Position numbers and translations under genes: made by a program. Of a DNA stretch of 64,000 nt, positions 26,268-39,342 are shown piece after piece. Under the pieces are notes generated by a model. The model saw nothing but the letters and a program-made list of their open reading frames with translations, had not been told where the DNA came from and did no database searches. The stretch comes from Nonomuraea soli. GTDB taxonomy: Bacteria; Actinomycetota; Actinomycetes; Streptosporangiales; Streptosporangiaceae. Numbering within the stretch: position 1 is the first letter of the stretch; the number at the start of each line of letters is the position of its first letter. Location of the stretch: contig NZ_JACDUR010000002.1 of assembly GCF_013761175.1 (NCBI RefSeq), positions 936,816-1,000,815 on the forward strand. Direction: 5' to 3'.

Positions 26268-26285
26268 ATTATATTCGGTCCCGAA
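26268..26285 (-). promoter_or_regulatory. MarR gene -10 box and adjoining palindromic operator candidate
   Basis: On the minus strand 26273-26268 reads TATAAT, and the MarR ATG follows eight bases later. Touching it, 26274-26285 is TTCGGTCCCGAA, two five-base arms around TC. A protein bound there would cover the -10 region of marR and lie 19 bases before the divergent TTG start. Confidence 0.55.
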
Positions 26286-26303
26286 CGATCGCCGGGGGAA
26301 ACG

Positions 26304-27203
26304 TTGACGCCGCGCATGCAGCTGGTGCTGTCGGAGAACTGGACCATGACCGCCGGCCGCGACCTGCCCGCGCTGGTGCGCTGGGCGCGCGAGGCGGAGG
26401 ACGCCGGGTTCGACTCGGTCATGGTCAGCGAGCACGTGGTGCTCGGCCCCGACGCGGGCGCGCTCGGGCGCATGGCCAATCCCCGCGAATACGCCCTGCC
26501 CGGCAACCAGGACCCGTTCACGCCGTGGCCGCACTCCCTGACCCTGCTGGCCGCGATCTCCTCGGTGACCACCTCGCTGCGCCTGGCCGCCGCGGCGGTG
26601 CTGGCGCCGCTGCGGCACCCGCTCGTGCTCGCCCGCGAGCTGGGCACGCTCGACCTGCTCGCGCGGGGGCGGCTCATCGTCCTGCCGACGGTCAGCTGGA
26701 GCCGCGACGAGTACGCGGCGCTCGGCGTGCCGTTCGAGGAGCGCGGCGCCCTGCTGGAGGAGCACCTGGAGATCTGGGAGCTGCTGTGGCGCGAGTCGCC
26801 GGTCAGCTACCACGGCAGGCACTACCGCTTCGACGAGGTCTACTTCGAGCCGAAGGCGTACCGGCCGGATGGGCCCGTGCTCTGGTTCGGCGGCTCGCGG
26901 GTGACCGACCGGCTCGTCAGGAGGCTGACCCGCTGGGGGAGCGGCTTCAACCCCCTCGGGTATCCTGCGGACCTGTCCCGGCTGGCCGGGCTCGATCTCG
27001 AACTCGTGGGCGGCACCCGCGCGAGGTTCCCCGACGCCTCCTCGTGCGCGCCGCTCGGTCCCGCCCTGGAGCACCTGCCCGAACGTATGGCCCAGGGTTA
27101 CACCACCTTCTGCGTCAAACCCTCGCAGTTCATCGACGATCCGGACCGAGTGGGCGCGTTCTGCCGCGAGGTGATGCGCCGGGTGGAGGCACTATGCGGT
27201 TAG
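26304..27203 (+). CDS. LLM-class flavin-dependent (probably F420-dependent) oxidoreductase
   Basis: Luciferase-like alpha/beta-barrel oxidoreductase, 299 residues. The N-terminal pattern LVLSENWTMTAGRDLPALVRWAREAEDAGFDS (seen in parts), VMVSEHVVLG, ISSVTTSLRLAAAAVLAPLRHP and GRLIVLPTVSW are typical of F420-dependent members common in actinomycetes. The TTG at 26304 has GGGGGAA four bases upstream; an ATG at 26316 also fits family starts. It overlaps the SDR gene by ten bases and is divergent from marR. It likely reduces or oxidises a substrate of the surrounding catabolic pathway. Confidence 0.88.
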   Translation: MTPRMQLVLSENWTMTAGRDLPALVRWAREAEDAGFDSVMVSEHVVLGPDAGALGRMANPREYALPGNQDPFTPWPHSLTLLAAISSVTTSLRLAAAAVLAPLRHPLVLARELGTLDLLARGRLIVLPTVSWSRDEYAALGVPFEERGALLEEHLEIWELLWRESPVSYHGRHYRFDEVYFEPKAYRPDGPVLWFGGSRVTDRLVRRLTRWGSGFNPLGYPADLSRLAGLDLELVGGTRARFPDASSCAPLGPALEHLPERMAQGYTTFCVKPSQFIDDPDRVGAFCREVMRRVEALCG

Positions 27204-27982
27204 CGGGCAAGGTCGCCCTGATCACGGGCGCGGGCACGGGCATCGGAGCGGCCACCGCGCAGCGTTTCGCCGCCGAGGGCGCGCGCGTCGTGCTCGCGGG
27301 GCGGCGCAAGGAACCCCTGGAGGAGGTGGCGGGGCGGATCGGGCCCGGCGCCGCCCTGGCGACCCCGGCCGACATGGCCGACACGTCCCAGGCTCGCGCC
27401 GCCGTCCAGGCGGGACTCGACCGGTTCGGCCGGCTCGACGTGGTGGTGGCCAACGCGGGCGGTCACGGCGCCGAGGCGGTCGCCGACACCAGCGACGAGT
27501 CATGGCGGCTGGCCCTCGACGCCAACCTCAACACCTGCTTCGTCACCTGCCGCGAGGCCCTGCCCGCGCTCATGCGGCAGGGTGGATCCATCGTGGTGGT
27601 GTCGTCCATCGCGGGACTGGCCGCCGCACCCGGCATTTCCGGATATGTCACGACCAAGCATGCGCTGGTCGGTCTGACCCGCTCCATCGCCCGCGACTAC
27701 GGCCGCCACGGCGTGCGCGCCAACTGCCTGTGCCCCGGCTGGGTGCGCACCCCGATGGCCGACGAGGAGATGGACCAGCTCACCGGCCTCACCCGCGAGC
27801 AGGCCTACGCCCTGGTCACCAAGGACGTGCCGCTCGGCCGCCCCGCCACCGCCGAGGAGATCGCCCGGATCTGCCTGTTCCTGGCGAGCGACGACAGCGC
27901 CGTCATGACCGGCTCGGTCCTCGTGGCCGACGGCGGCGCGACCGCCGTGGACCTTCCCACCCTGGCCTTCGACTCACCGTGA
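27194..27982 (+). CDS. Short-chain dehydrogenase/reductase
   Basis: NAD(P)-dependent oxidoreductase of the classical SDR family, 262 residues from the ATG at 27194. Cofactor motif TGAGTGIG (res 11-18), NAG at VVANAGG, catalytic Ser in VVSSIAGL and Tyr-x3-Lys in GYVTTKHALVG, then CPGWVRTPM. Canonical length. It overlaps the end of the LLM oxidoreductase gene, so both are translated from one message. It probably interconverts an alcohol and a ketone in the same pathway; the substrate cannot be read from sequence. Confidence 0.93.
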   Translation: MRLAGKVALITGAGTGIGAATAQRFAAEGARVVLAGRRKEPLEEVAGRIGPGAALATPADMADTSQARAAVQAGLDRFGRLDVVVANAGGHGAEAVADTSDESWRLALDANLNTCFVTCREALPALMRQGGSIVVVSSIAGLAAAPGISGYVTTKHALVGLTRSIARDYGRHGVRANCLCPGWVRTPMADEEMDQLTGLTREQAYALVTKDVPLGRPATAEEIARICLFLASDDSAVMTGSVLVADGGATAVDLPTLAFDSP

Positions 27983-27994
27983 CGATGCAACCAC

Positions 27995-28020
27995 CCGGGG
28001 TTCTGATACGAATACCCCGG
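27995..28020 (+). terminator. Inverted repeat between SDR and photolyase genes
   Basis: CCGGGGT (27995-28001) pairs with ACCCCGG (28014-28020) around a 12-base loop, starting 13 bases after the SDR stop and ending at the photolyase start. It could end the catabolic transcript or act as an operator or start-masking hairpin for the photolyase gene. No T-run follows. Confidence 0.45.
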
Positions 28021-28022
28021 TG

Positions 28023-29255
28023 ATGGACACCGTCATTGTGCTGTTCAACCGTGACCTGCGCGTTCACGACCACCCCGCGCTCGCCGCCGCCTGCGAGCGC
28101 GCCGGCCGGGTCGTGCCGCTGTTCGTGCTCGACCCCTCCGTCGCGGCGGGCCGGCGCTCGGCCTTTCTCGGCGAGTGCCTGCGCGACCTGCGCGAGAGCC
28201 TGCGCGACCGGGGCGGAGAGCTCTTCGTCCGGCAGGGCGAGACCGTCGCCGAGACGATGCGCCTGGCCCGCGAGACCGGGGCCACCACCGTCCACGTCAG
28301 CGCCGACGTCAGCGCCCTGGCCCGCTCACGCCAGCGGCGCCTGGCCGGCGAGCGCATCGAGCTGCGGCGCTTCCCCGGGGTCACGGTCGTCCCTCCCGAC
28401 CTGCTCCAGCCGTCGGGCGGCGGCGACCACTACAAGGTCTTCACCCCCTACTGGCGAGCCTGGAGCCAGGCGCCGCGCCGGGCCGTGGCCGACCCGCCGA
28501 AACGCGTGAGCGTGCCCGAGGACCTGGCGCCGGGCGACATCCCGGACGCCGAGCCGTACGGGATCATGCGAGGCGGCGAGCAGGCCGCCCGCGCCCGCCT
28601 CGACACCTGGATCAAGGAGGGCCTCGACGACTACGAGGAGGGCCACGACGACCTGGCGGGCGCACGCACCTCACGCCTGAGCCCTTACCTGCACTTCGGC
28701 TGCCTGTCACCGCTGGAGACCGCCGTCCGGTGCGACCAGGAGGCCTTCACCCGGCAGCTGTGCTGGCGCGACTTCCACCACCAGGTCACCTTCGCCTTCC
28801 CCGAGCTGCCCCGCCGCGACTACCGCCCGCGCGGTCACACCTGGCGCGCCGACGCCGGCGCCCTGCGCGCGTGGAAGGAAGGGCTCACCGGCGTCCCGAT
28901 CGTCGACGCGGGCATGCGGCAGCTGCTCGCCGAGGGCTTCATGCACAACAGGGCCCGCATGATCACCGCCGCCTACCTGGTCAAGGAGCTGAAGATCGAC
29001 TGGCGCGAGGGCGCGGCCCACTTCTTCGAGCACCTCCTCGACGCCGACGTGGCCAACAACTCCGGCAACTGGCAGTGGATCGCCGGCACCGGCAACGACA
29101 CGCGCCCCAACCGGAGCTTCAACTACCTGCGCCAGGCGCGCCGCTTCGACCCGGAGGGCGCCTACGTGCGCCGATACGTCCCCGAGCTGGCCGGACTCCC
29201 CGCGCCGGCCGTCCACGAGCCCACCGGCGTCCGCGGCTACCCGATGCCGCTGTGA
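28023..29255 (+). CDS. phrB: Deoxyribodipyrimidine photolyase
   Basis: Light-driven repair of cyclobutane pyrimidine dimers. The 410-residue class I photolyase has an N-terminal Rossmann antenna domain (VLFNRDLRVHDHPAL) and a C-terminal FAD-binding helical domain with LSPYLHFGCLSP, CWRDFHHQ, GVPIVDAGMRQL, WMHNRARM-like FMHNRARMI, DADVANNSGNWQW and TGNDTRPNRSFNYLRQ. The ATG at 28023 is preferred over the adjacent GTG at 28020. A hairpin touches the start. TspO follows at once, possibly coupled through a GTGA overlap. The two genes often travel together in light-related regulons of bacteria (general knowledge, not shown here). Confidence 0.95.
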   Translation: MDTVIVLFNRDLRVHDHPALAAACERAGRVVPLFVLDPSVAAGRRSAFLGECLRDLRESLRDRGGELFVRQGETVAETMRLARETGATTVHVSADVSALARSRQRRLAGERIELRRFPGVTVVPPDLLQPSGGGDHYKVFTPYWRAWSQAPRRAVADPPKRVSVPEDLAPGDIPDAEPYGIMRGGEQAARARLDTWIKEGLDDYEEGHDDLAGARTSRLSPYLHFGCLSPLETAVRCDQEAFTRQLCWRDFHHQVTFAFPELPRRDYRPRGHTWRADAGALRAWKEGLTGVPIVDAGMRQLLAEGFMHNRARMITAAYLVKELKIDWREGAAHFFEHLLDADVANNSGNWQWIAGTGNDTRPNRSFNYLRQARRFDPEGAYVRRYVPELAGLPAPAVHEPTGVRGYPMPL

Positions 29256-29290
29256 GTTACCGGCAACCCAGGAAGGGCAGCGCACAGAAC

Positions 29291-29764
29291 ATGGTCATCA
29301 CACACTCCCATCGCCGCTGGGCGGTGCTGCCGGTGTTCGTCGTCGCGGTGGCGCTGGTCGCCGTGGTGGGCTCACTCGCCTCGATCAACGCCGGCCAGGA
29401 GTACCTGGCGCTGGAACGGCCCGCCTGGGCGCCGCCCCAGTGGCTGTTCGGCCCCGCCTGGACGGTCCTGTACGTCCTGATCGCGATCGCCGGCTGGCTC
29501 GCCTGGTCGGCGCGCGGATGGACGCCCGCCATGACCGTCTACGCCGTGCAACTGGTCCTGAACGCCGCCTGGACCCCGCTGTTCTTCGGCGCGGGCAGGT
29601 ACGGCCTGGCCTTCGCCGAGATCGTGCTGCTCTGGATCACGATCGGGGTCACCCTCGCCCTGTTCTGGCGCATCCGGCGAGCCGCGGCCCTGCTGCTGGT
29701 GCCGTACCTGCTGTGGGTCACCTACGCCGGCGCGCTCAACCTGGCGATCTGGCAGCTCAACTAG
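29291..29764 (+). CDS. tspO: TspO/MBR family tryptophan-rich membrane protein
   Basis: Integral membrane protein of five predicted helices and 157 residues, in a family that binds porphyrins and other tetrapyrroles. The signature PAWAPPQWLFGPAWTVLYVLIA (seen in two parts) and C-terminal YLLWVTYAGALNLAIWQLN (19 residues) are diagnostic. The ATG at 29291 is used; an in-frame GTG at 29252 overlapping the photolyase stop would add 13 residues and give direct coupling. Its TAG stop shares the CTAG tetranucleotide with the TAG stop of the convergent phosphatase gene, so there is no room for a terminator between them. Confidence 0.92.
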   Translation: MVITHSHRRWAVLPVFVVAVALVAVVGSLASINAGQEYLALERPAWAPPQWLFGPAWTVLYVLIAIAGWLAWSARGWTPAMTVYAVQLVLNAAWTPLFFGAGRYGLAFAEIVLLWITIGVTLALFWRIRRAAALLLVPYLLWVTYAGALNLAIWQLN

Positions 29765-32339
29765 CGCAGCCGCACCCCGATCAGGCAGGTGTCGTCGTCG
29801 GTGTCGGAACGGTTGTGGGCCAGCAGGTAGTCGAGCCGCTCGCCCAGCGTGCCGTGGTGCCGGCTGGCCGAGCGCAGCAGCTGCTCCTGCGTGAAGGCCA
29901 GCGTACGGTCGGTGCGCTCGATGAGACCGTCGGTGTACATCAGCAGCGTGTCCTCGCGCCGCAGCTCCGCCACCCCCTCTTCGTACTCCGCCTCGCTGAC
30001 CGCGCCGAGCAGGATGCCGCCGATGAGCGGCAGCTCCGTCGCCACGTCCTCGCGCACCAGGATCGGCGGCAGGTGACCGGCACGCGCCCACCGCAGGACC
30101 CTGGTGTGCGGGTCGTACAGGGCGCACACGGCCGTCGCCGTCAGATTCTCGATCATCTGGTGCGCCACCAGGTTCAGCCACGCCATCAGCTGGCCGGGCC
30201 CCGCCCCGGTGACGGCCAGGCCGCGCAGCGCGTTGCGCAGCACCACCATGCCGGTCGCCGCCTCGATGCCGTGACCGGCCACGTCGCCCACCGAGAACAG
30301 GATCTTCTTCGACGGCAGCACCACCGTGTCGTACCAGTCGCCGCCGACCATCGCCTCGGCTTCCGCGGGCCGGTACCTGACGCCGATCTGCAGGTCGAAG
30401 GCGTCGAGCGTGGGACGGCTCGGCGGCATGATCGCGTGCTGCAGCTGCAGGGTGAGCTTGTTGCGCTCGGCCGCCTGCTGCTCGCTCTGGGCCAGCTGGT
30501 CGCGCGTGACCGCCAGCGCCACCTCGGTCCAGTGCTGGGCGGAGATGTCCTGGTAGGCGCCGCGCACCGTCAGCAGCAGGTCGTGGTCGTCGAAGACCGG
30601 CTCGGCCACCACCCTGATGTGGCGGGCGATCCCGTCGGCACGCTGCAGCCGGAACGCGCAGGAGGCGGGCCGCCGGTGGTCGAGCAGCGTCTGCAGGAAC
30701 CGCCCCACGGCGTCGGCGTCGTCGGGGTGCGCGTGCTCGGCCAGCCGCTCGATCGGCACCGGCGAGGCGGGAGGCGTCAGCCCGTACAGGTCGAACAGCT
30801 GGCTGTTCCAGACCACGTCGCCGGTCAGCGCGTCCTGCTCGAACGCCCCCACCCGGCCCAGCCTCTGGGCGTGCTGCAGCAGGCTGGCCAGGCGCGTCGT
30901 CTCGTCGAGCACCCGCCACACCAGCAGCACCCGGTCCCGCTGGCGGACCAGGCTCAGCCGGACCAGCGTCGTCAGCGGCACCTCGTCGACCAGCGTCGTC
31001 AGCGGCAGCCGCTCGGCGCGGAACGGCTCGCCCGTCGAATACACGTGGGCGACCTTCTCGAACAGGCCGCCCACGCCGGCCGCCATCGGATACGTCTCCA
31101 GCAGCAGCGTGCCGGCGACCTCGCCGCGCGGCCGCCCCGCCGGGTCGGCGAACTCCGGGTTGGCGTGCACGATGCGGAAGTCGACAGGCAGGCCGTCGGG
31201 GCCCAGGTGCGGCTCCAGCAGCAGCGCGGGGTCGTGCAGCCCGTCGGCCATGTCGACGAGCTCGGCATGGGCGTCGGAGCCCGCGCACGTGCCCTCCGGC
31301 GGCTCCATGGTGCGGGCGCACAACTCGGCCAGCGCCTCCAGCTGCCGCCTGACGGCTGCGGGCTGCGGCTCCAGCGGCTGCGGCCAGCCGACCTCCAGCA
31401 CGCCCACCAGGCGGCCCACCATGCCCGCGGGCACCGCCACCCGGCCGCCGCCCAGCTCACGGCCGATCGACGGCAGGTTCGCCTCGGCCAGGCTCGGGAT
31501 CGACAGGGTGGCCCGCTCGGTCAGAGCGCGGCGGGCCGGGGTGGCGACACCGGGCGGGACGTAGTGCCAGCGCCTGGCCTCCTCGGCGCTGAAGCCGGCA
31601 TAGGCGGCCAGGCGCAGCGAGGCGTCGGGGCCCACCGCCCACACGGCCACCGCGGTGGCGCCGAGCGGGGTGAGCGCGTGCTCCAGGAGCGAGGTGGCCA
31701 CCGCTTGGGTGTCGGCGGCGTGCGTCATCCGATGCTCGGCGGTGCGCAGCCGTACGGCGGAGCTGACGACCCCGGGCGCCGCGATGCGCGGAAGGGGGAT
31801 CGTGTCGCTGTTGGCCGACACCTCCAGGAGGCCCTGCAGCGGGGAGTCACCGTTGACCGCGCCCCGCCCGGCGGCAGGCCCGCCCAAGCGCCTGCCAGAA
31901 TGCCTGCCAGAGTGCCCGTCCGCATGGCCGCCCGAGCGCCCGTCCGGGTGCCCGTCCGCATGGCCGTCGGGGTGCCCGCCCGTCTGGCCGCCCGGTTGCC
32001 CGCCCGTTTGCCCGTCGGTGTGCCCGTCGGTGTGCCCGTCGGTGTGCCCGCTGTGCCGTACGGCTTGCGCCAGGAGGTCGCCCGCCGCCTCGGCGAGCCG
32101 GTCGTGCGCCGCCTGGTTGATCAGGTCGGCGGCCAGCTCCAGCTCCGAGACGCCCGCCCGCGACGCCAGCGCGGCCAGCTGCCCCGCCGCCTCCGTGGGC
32201 CCGCAGCCCAGCCGTTCGACGAGGATGCCCCGCGCCAGCGCGATCAGCGCCCGCCCGTCGGCCGCCTCCTCCGCCTCGTGGACCTGCCTGCGCAACCGCT
32301 CGATGATGCCGGCCAGACGGCCCAGCCCGTCGCTCGTGC

Positions 32340-32343
<4 letters not shown>
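29761..32343 (-). CDS. SpoIIE-type PP2C phosphatase with ANTAR, GAF and PAS domains
   Basis: An 860-residue regulatory phosphatase that probably dephosphorylates an anti-sigma-factor antagonist. Order: ANTAR-like helical domain (~res 5-65, ALIALARGILVERLGCG), a ~13-copy His/Asp/Gly/Thr tetrapeptide repeat (~res 97-150), GAF (~205-345), two PAS-like regions (~365-620, second with HAHPDDADAVGRFL) and a C-terminal PP2C/SpoIIE domain (AMVGGDWYDTVVLPSKK, SVGDVAGHGIEAATGM, LMYTDGLIERTD, DDDTCLIGVRL) with the metal-binding Asp residues intact. The GTG at 32343 overlaps the kinase stop (GTGA). An ANTAR domain normally binds RNA terminators; here it is fused to a phosphatase and encoded with its kinase partner. 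Confidence 0.9.
31893..32055 (-). repeat. 12-base tandem repeat encoding HxDG tetrapeptides
   Basis: About 13 degenerate copies of a 12-base unit encode HTDG, QTGG, HPDG, HADG, RSGG and HSGR between the ANTAR and GAF regions of the phosphatase. The unit keeps the frame. The histidine and aspartate content suggests a flexible, possibly metal-binding linker. Confidence 0.85.
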
Positions 32344-36569
<4,226 letters not shown>

Positions 36570-36631
36570 ACGGCAAATACGTAGCCGGAAGACGCTATCT
36601 CGTGCGATCGATGATCGGCAAACCGAGATTA

Positions 36632-36647
36632 GTTGCTATGGTGCAAC
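36632..36647 (+). promoter_or_regulatory. Palindrome GTTGC-TATGGT-GCAAC in the divergent kinase/phosphatase promoter region
   Basis: Two five-base arms (36632-36636 and 36643-36647) enclose TATGGT, itself a fair -10 hexamer about 33 bases before the phosphatase GTG. TTGC...GCAA symmetry is common for MarR-family operators, and a MarR gene lies downstream in the same orientation (37835). A related GTTGCTATG element occurs at 12752. The rest of the 105-base gap has no clear feature. Confidence 0.45.
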
Positions 36648-36674
36648 AACCTGTTCGCGGACTAGGGAAGGCAC

Positions 36675-37820
36675 GTGGCAACCACAACCGGATTGAGCGC
36701 CGTCTACCAGGCTCTTCGTGCAGCTCCACCGTACGCGCTGCCCGAGGCGATCCGTGACGCGCTCCAGACGCAGGAGGTCGAGCTCCTGCTGGCGGACTAC
36801 GCCCAGGTCGCGATGCGACCGGTGCTCACCCTGGCGGAGCCGGGTGTGCTGGGAGTCCGCATCGACAACGGCGAGGCCGGCCGCGCCTTCGCCTCCCAGC
36901 AGTCGCGCTGGGAGAAGGATGAGGGCAGGCTCCACCTGCCGGTCACCGCCGACGGTGACAGGCTCGGCGTGCTCTGCCTGGGCCTGGAGGAAGAACCCGA
37001 CGCCTCCCATCTGGCCGACCTCGAAGAGGCCGCCCTGGCCCTCGGGCACGCCCTGCGCGGCGCCGACCGGGTCACCGACCGCTACCAGCGCGCCCGCCGC
37101 CTGTCGCGGCTCACCCTCGCCGCCGAGATGCAGTGGGGCCTGCTGCCCGGCACCGGGCACCGGGGCGACGGCTACCGCCTGGCCGGCCAGCTCGAGCCCG
37201 CCTACGCCGTCTACGGCGACAACTTCGACTGGGCCTGCGACGCCGACACGGTCGTTATCTCCGTGACCAACGGGATGGGCGAGGGCATGCGCGCCGCCCT
37301 TCTGTCGACGCTGGCCGTCACCGCGCTGCGCAACGCCCGTCGCTCGGGAGCCGACCTGGAAGAGCAGGCCGGTCTCGCCGACGAGGCCGTCTACGCCCAG
37401 TACGGCGGGCGCGAACACGTCTCCACCCTGCTGCTGCGCTTCGACGTCAAGAGCGGCGAACTGGCCGCCGTCGACGCCGGCTCGCCCAAGATGCTGCGCC
37501 TGCGCGGCACCGAGGTCGAGCCGATCGAGCTCGACCAGCAGCTGCCCCTGGGCATGTTCGGCAACACGCGCTACCAGGAACAGCATGTAACGCTCCAACG
37601 CGGCGACCGGATCATGGTCGTCAGCGACGGCGTCGCCGCCTCGCGCTCGTCTGCGGGCTCCGACTTCGGGGAGTCCATGCTGGAGTCGGTCGTCAGATCG
37701 ACCCGGCTGCAACCGGCGGACGAAGCCGTCCGTACGATGATTCGTGGCATGCTGGCCTTCAGAGAAGGAATGGACGTCTTCGACGACGCGGTAGTGGTCT
37801 GCCTGGACTGGACCGCCTGA
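36675..37820 (+). CDS. SpoIIE/PP2C-like phosphatase
   Basis: 381-residue protein: an N-terminal GAF-like half (~res 30-145) and a C-terminal PP2C/SpoIIE half. Recognisable are [18 protein letters not shown] (metal Asp), [43 protein letters not shown] and DDAVVVCLD. The usual Asp of the DGMG motif is Asn here (TNGMG), so metal binding may be altered or the protein may act as a sensor. The GTG at 36675 follows AGGGAAGG at good spacing. It is divergent from the poly-HAMP kinase and followed 14 bases later by a MarR gene, together forming a signalling block. Confidence 0.88.
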   Translation: MATTTGLSAVYQALRAAPPYALPEAIRDALQTQEVELLLADYAQVAMRPVLTLAEPGVLGVRIDNGEAGRAFASQQSRWEKDEGRLHLPVTADGDRLGVLCLGLEEEPDASHLADLEEAALALGHALRGADRVTDRYQRARRLSRLTLAAEMQWGLLPGTGHRGDGYRLAGQLEPAYAVYGDNFDWACDADTVVISVTNGMGEGMRAALLSTLAVTALRNARRSGADLEEQAGLADEAVYAQYGGREHVSTLLLRFDVKSGELAAVDAGSPKMLRLRGTEVEPIELDQQLPLGMFGNTRYQEQHVTLQRGDRIMVVSDGVAASRSSAGSDFGESMLESVVRSTRLQPADEAVRTMIRGMLAFREGMDVFDDAVVVCLDWTA

Positions 37821-37834
37821 CCTGGACGAGGCGC

Positions 37835-38350
37835 ATGAACGACCACGGAGAGCTCGGCCACATCGATCCCGCCACCGGCGCGGCGGTCGAAGGCATGGCC
37901 GCAGCGCTCGTGGCCGTCTGGGCCTATTCCCGGCATTCCGCCGCCACCCAGGTCTCCTCCATCCAGCTGCAGGCCCTGCTGACCATCGAGCGGCACCAGC
38001 GCATCAACCTGGCTCGCCTGGGTGAGGCGCTGGGCGCCCTCCCGTCGTCGACCAGCCGGCTGTGCGACCGGCTGGAGGCCACCGGCTGGGTGCGCCGCTC
38101 GGTCTCGCCCGACGACCGGCGCGAGCTGACGCTGGGCCTGACCCCGACCGGCGCCGCCCTCCTCGACCAGCTGCGCGACGAACGCCACGCCGACCTGGCC
38201 CAGGTCATCGACGAGATGCCGCCCGAGGCGCGCAAAGCCCTCATGCGGGGCCTGCGCGCCTTCACCGCCGCGGCCGACCGGGTCGGCGACCAGCGCATGG
38301 GACACGCCGACGACACCTGGACCACCATCGCGGGCCGATTCCTCGCCTGA
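37835..38350 (+). CDS. MarR-family transcriptional regulator
   Basis: 171-residue winged-helix regulator; the ATG at 37835 is preceded by GAGG. INLARLGEALGALPSSTSRLCDRLE (seen in parts) is the recognition helix region and VSPDDRRELTLGLTPTGA the wing. Co-oriented with the PP2C-like gene 14 bases upstream, so probably co-transcribed. It may bind the palindrome in the divergent promoter region (36632-36647) and tie expression of the phosphatase and the kinase to a small-molecule signal. That link is inference. Confidence 0.9.
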   Translation: MNDHGELGHIDPATGAAVEGMAAALVAVWAYSRHSAATQVSSIQLQALLTIERHQRINLARLGEALGALPSSTSRLCDRLEATGWVRRSVSPDDRRELTLGLTPTGAALLDQLRDERHADLAQVIDEMPPEARKALMRGLRAFTAAADRVGDQRMGHADDTWTTIAGRFLA

Positions 38351-38405
38351 TCTTCTCAGTCCTGGTTCACCCCGCATTCACCGGCGCCTTCTACCTTGGG
38401 CGCTC

Positions 38406-39290
38406 ATGAGCTGGAGGTACCGGGCCAACGCCACCCTCGAAGGGCTGACGGGCTACACGCTGACGCGATCGGGCAAGGCCAGGGCGCTTCCCCCGCCACC
38501 GCCGCCACCGACGCCGCCCGCCAAGCTGGGCGGCGAACTGCTGCGCCCGCCGGTCGACCCCGACCACGACCGCCTGGTGCGCTCGCCGGTCTTCCTGCTG
38601 TCGTCGGTGCGCTCGGGCTCGACCCTGCTGCGCGTGATGCTCAACAGCCACTCGCGGATCCACTCACCTATCGAGACGCACTTCAGGCGCATGTCGCTCG
38701 CCCTGACCACCGAGCCCGTACGGCAGGCGATGGGCCTGCTCGGCCACGTCCACAACGACCTCGAGCACCTGATGTGGGACAGGCTGCTCCACCGTGAGCT
38801 CTCGCGCAGCGGCAAGAGCCTGCTGGTGGAGAAGACGCCCAGCAACGTGTTCGCCTGGCGGCGCATCTCGACCTGCTGGCCCGAGGCGCGCTACGTGTTC
38901 CTGCTGCGCCACCCCATGTCGATCGTGCAGTCCTGGCACGAGGCCGACCCGGAACGGCGGCCCATGGACGAGGCGGTGCCCCGCACCCTCACCTACATGA
39001 CCTACCTGGAGGAGGCACGCCGCAACCTCGACGGCCTCACCGTGCGCTACGAGGACCTGGTCGCCTCACCCGCCACGGAGCTGGAGCGCCTGTGCCGCTT
39101 CCTGGGCGTCGAGTTCGAGCCCGGCATGCTCCGCTACGGCGACCAGGACCACGGCGCCTTCGTCAAGGGCATCGGCGACTGGCGCGACAAGATCCGCGCC
39201 GGGACGGTCGTCGAGGGGCGGCCGCTCCCGGACGCCGCGGATGTTCCCGGAGAGCTCGCGGAGATCTGCGCGCTCTGGGACTACCGCTGA
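38406..39290 (+). CDS. Sulfotransferase family protein
   Basis: PAPS-dependent sulfotransferase-fold protein of 294 residues. The 5'-phosphosulfate loop is FLLSSVRSGSTLLRVML (~res 58-74), the 3'-phosphate-binding segment YVFLLRHPMSIVQSW, and the C-terminal VRYEDLVASPATELERLCRFLG is the usual end helix pattern. A short poly-proline stretch (~res 29-40) precedes the core. Acceptor unknown: glycolipid, amine or polyketide-type alcohols are all possible. It is followed 52 bases later by a Tat-exported sulfatase, so adding and removing sulfate are encoded side by side. Confidence 0.88.
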   Translation: MSWRYRANATLEGLTGYTLTRSGKARALPPPPPPPTPPAKLGGELLRPPVDPDHDRLVRSPVFLLSSVRSGSTLLRVMLNSHSRIHSPIETHFRRMSLALTTEPVRQAMGLLGHVHNDLEHLMWDRLLHRELSRSGKSLLVEKTPSNVFAWRRISTCWPEARYVFLLRHPMSIVQSWHEADPERRPMDEAVPRTLTYMTYLEEARRNLDGLTVRYEDLVASPATELERLCRFLGVEFEPGMLRYGDQDHGAFVKGIGDWRDKIRAGTVVEGRPLPDAADVPGELAEICALWDYR

Positions 39291-39342
39291 CGCCGCCACC
39301 ATGCACGCCTGGCGATCTTGCCATGCCCGGAAGGTACCTCGA

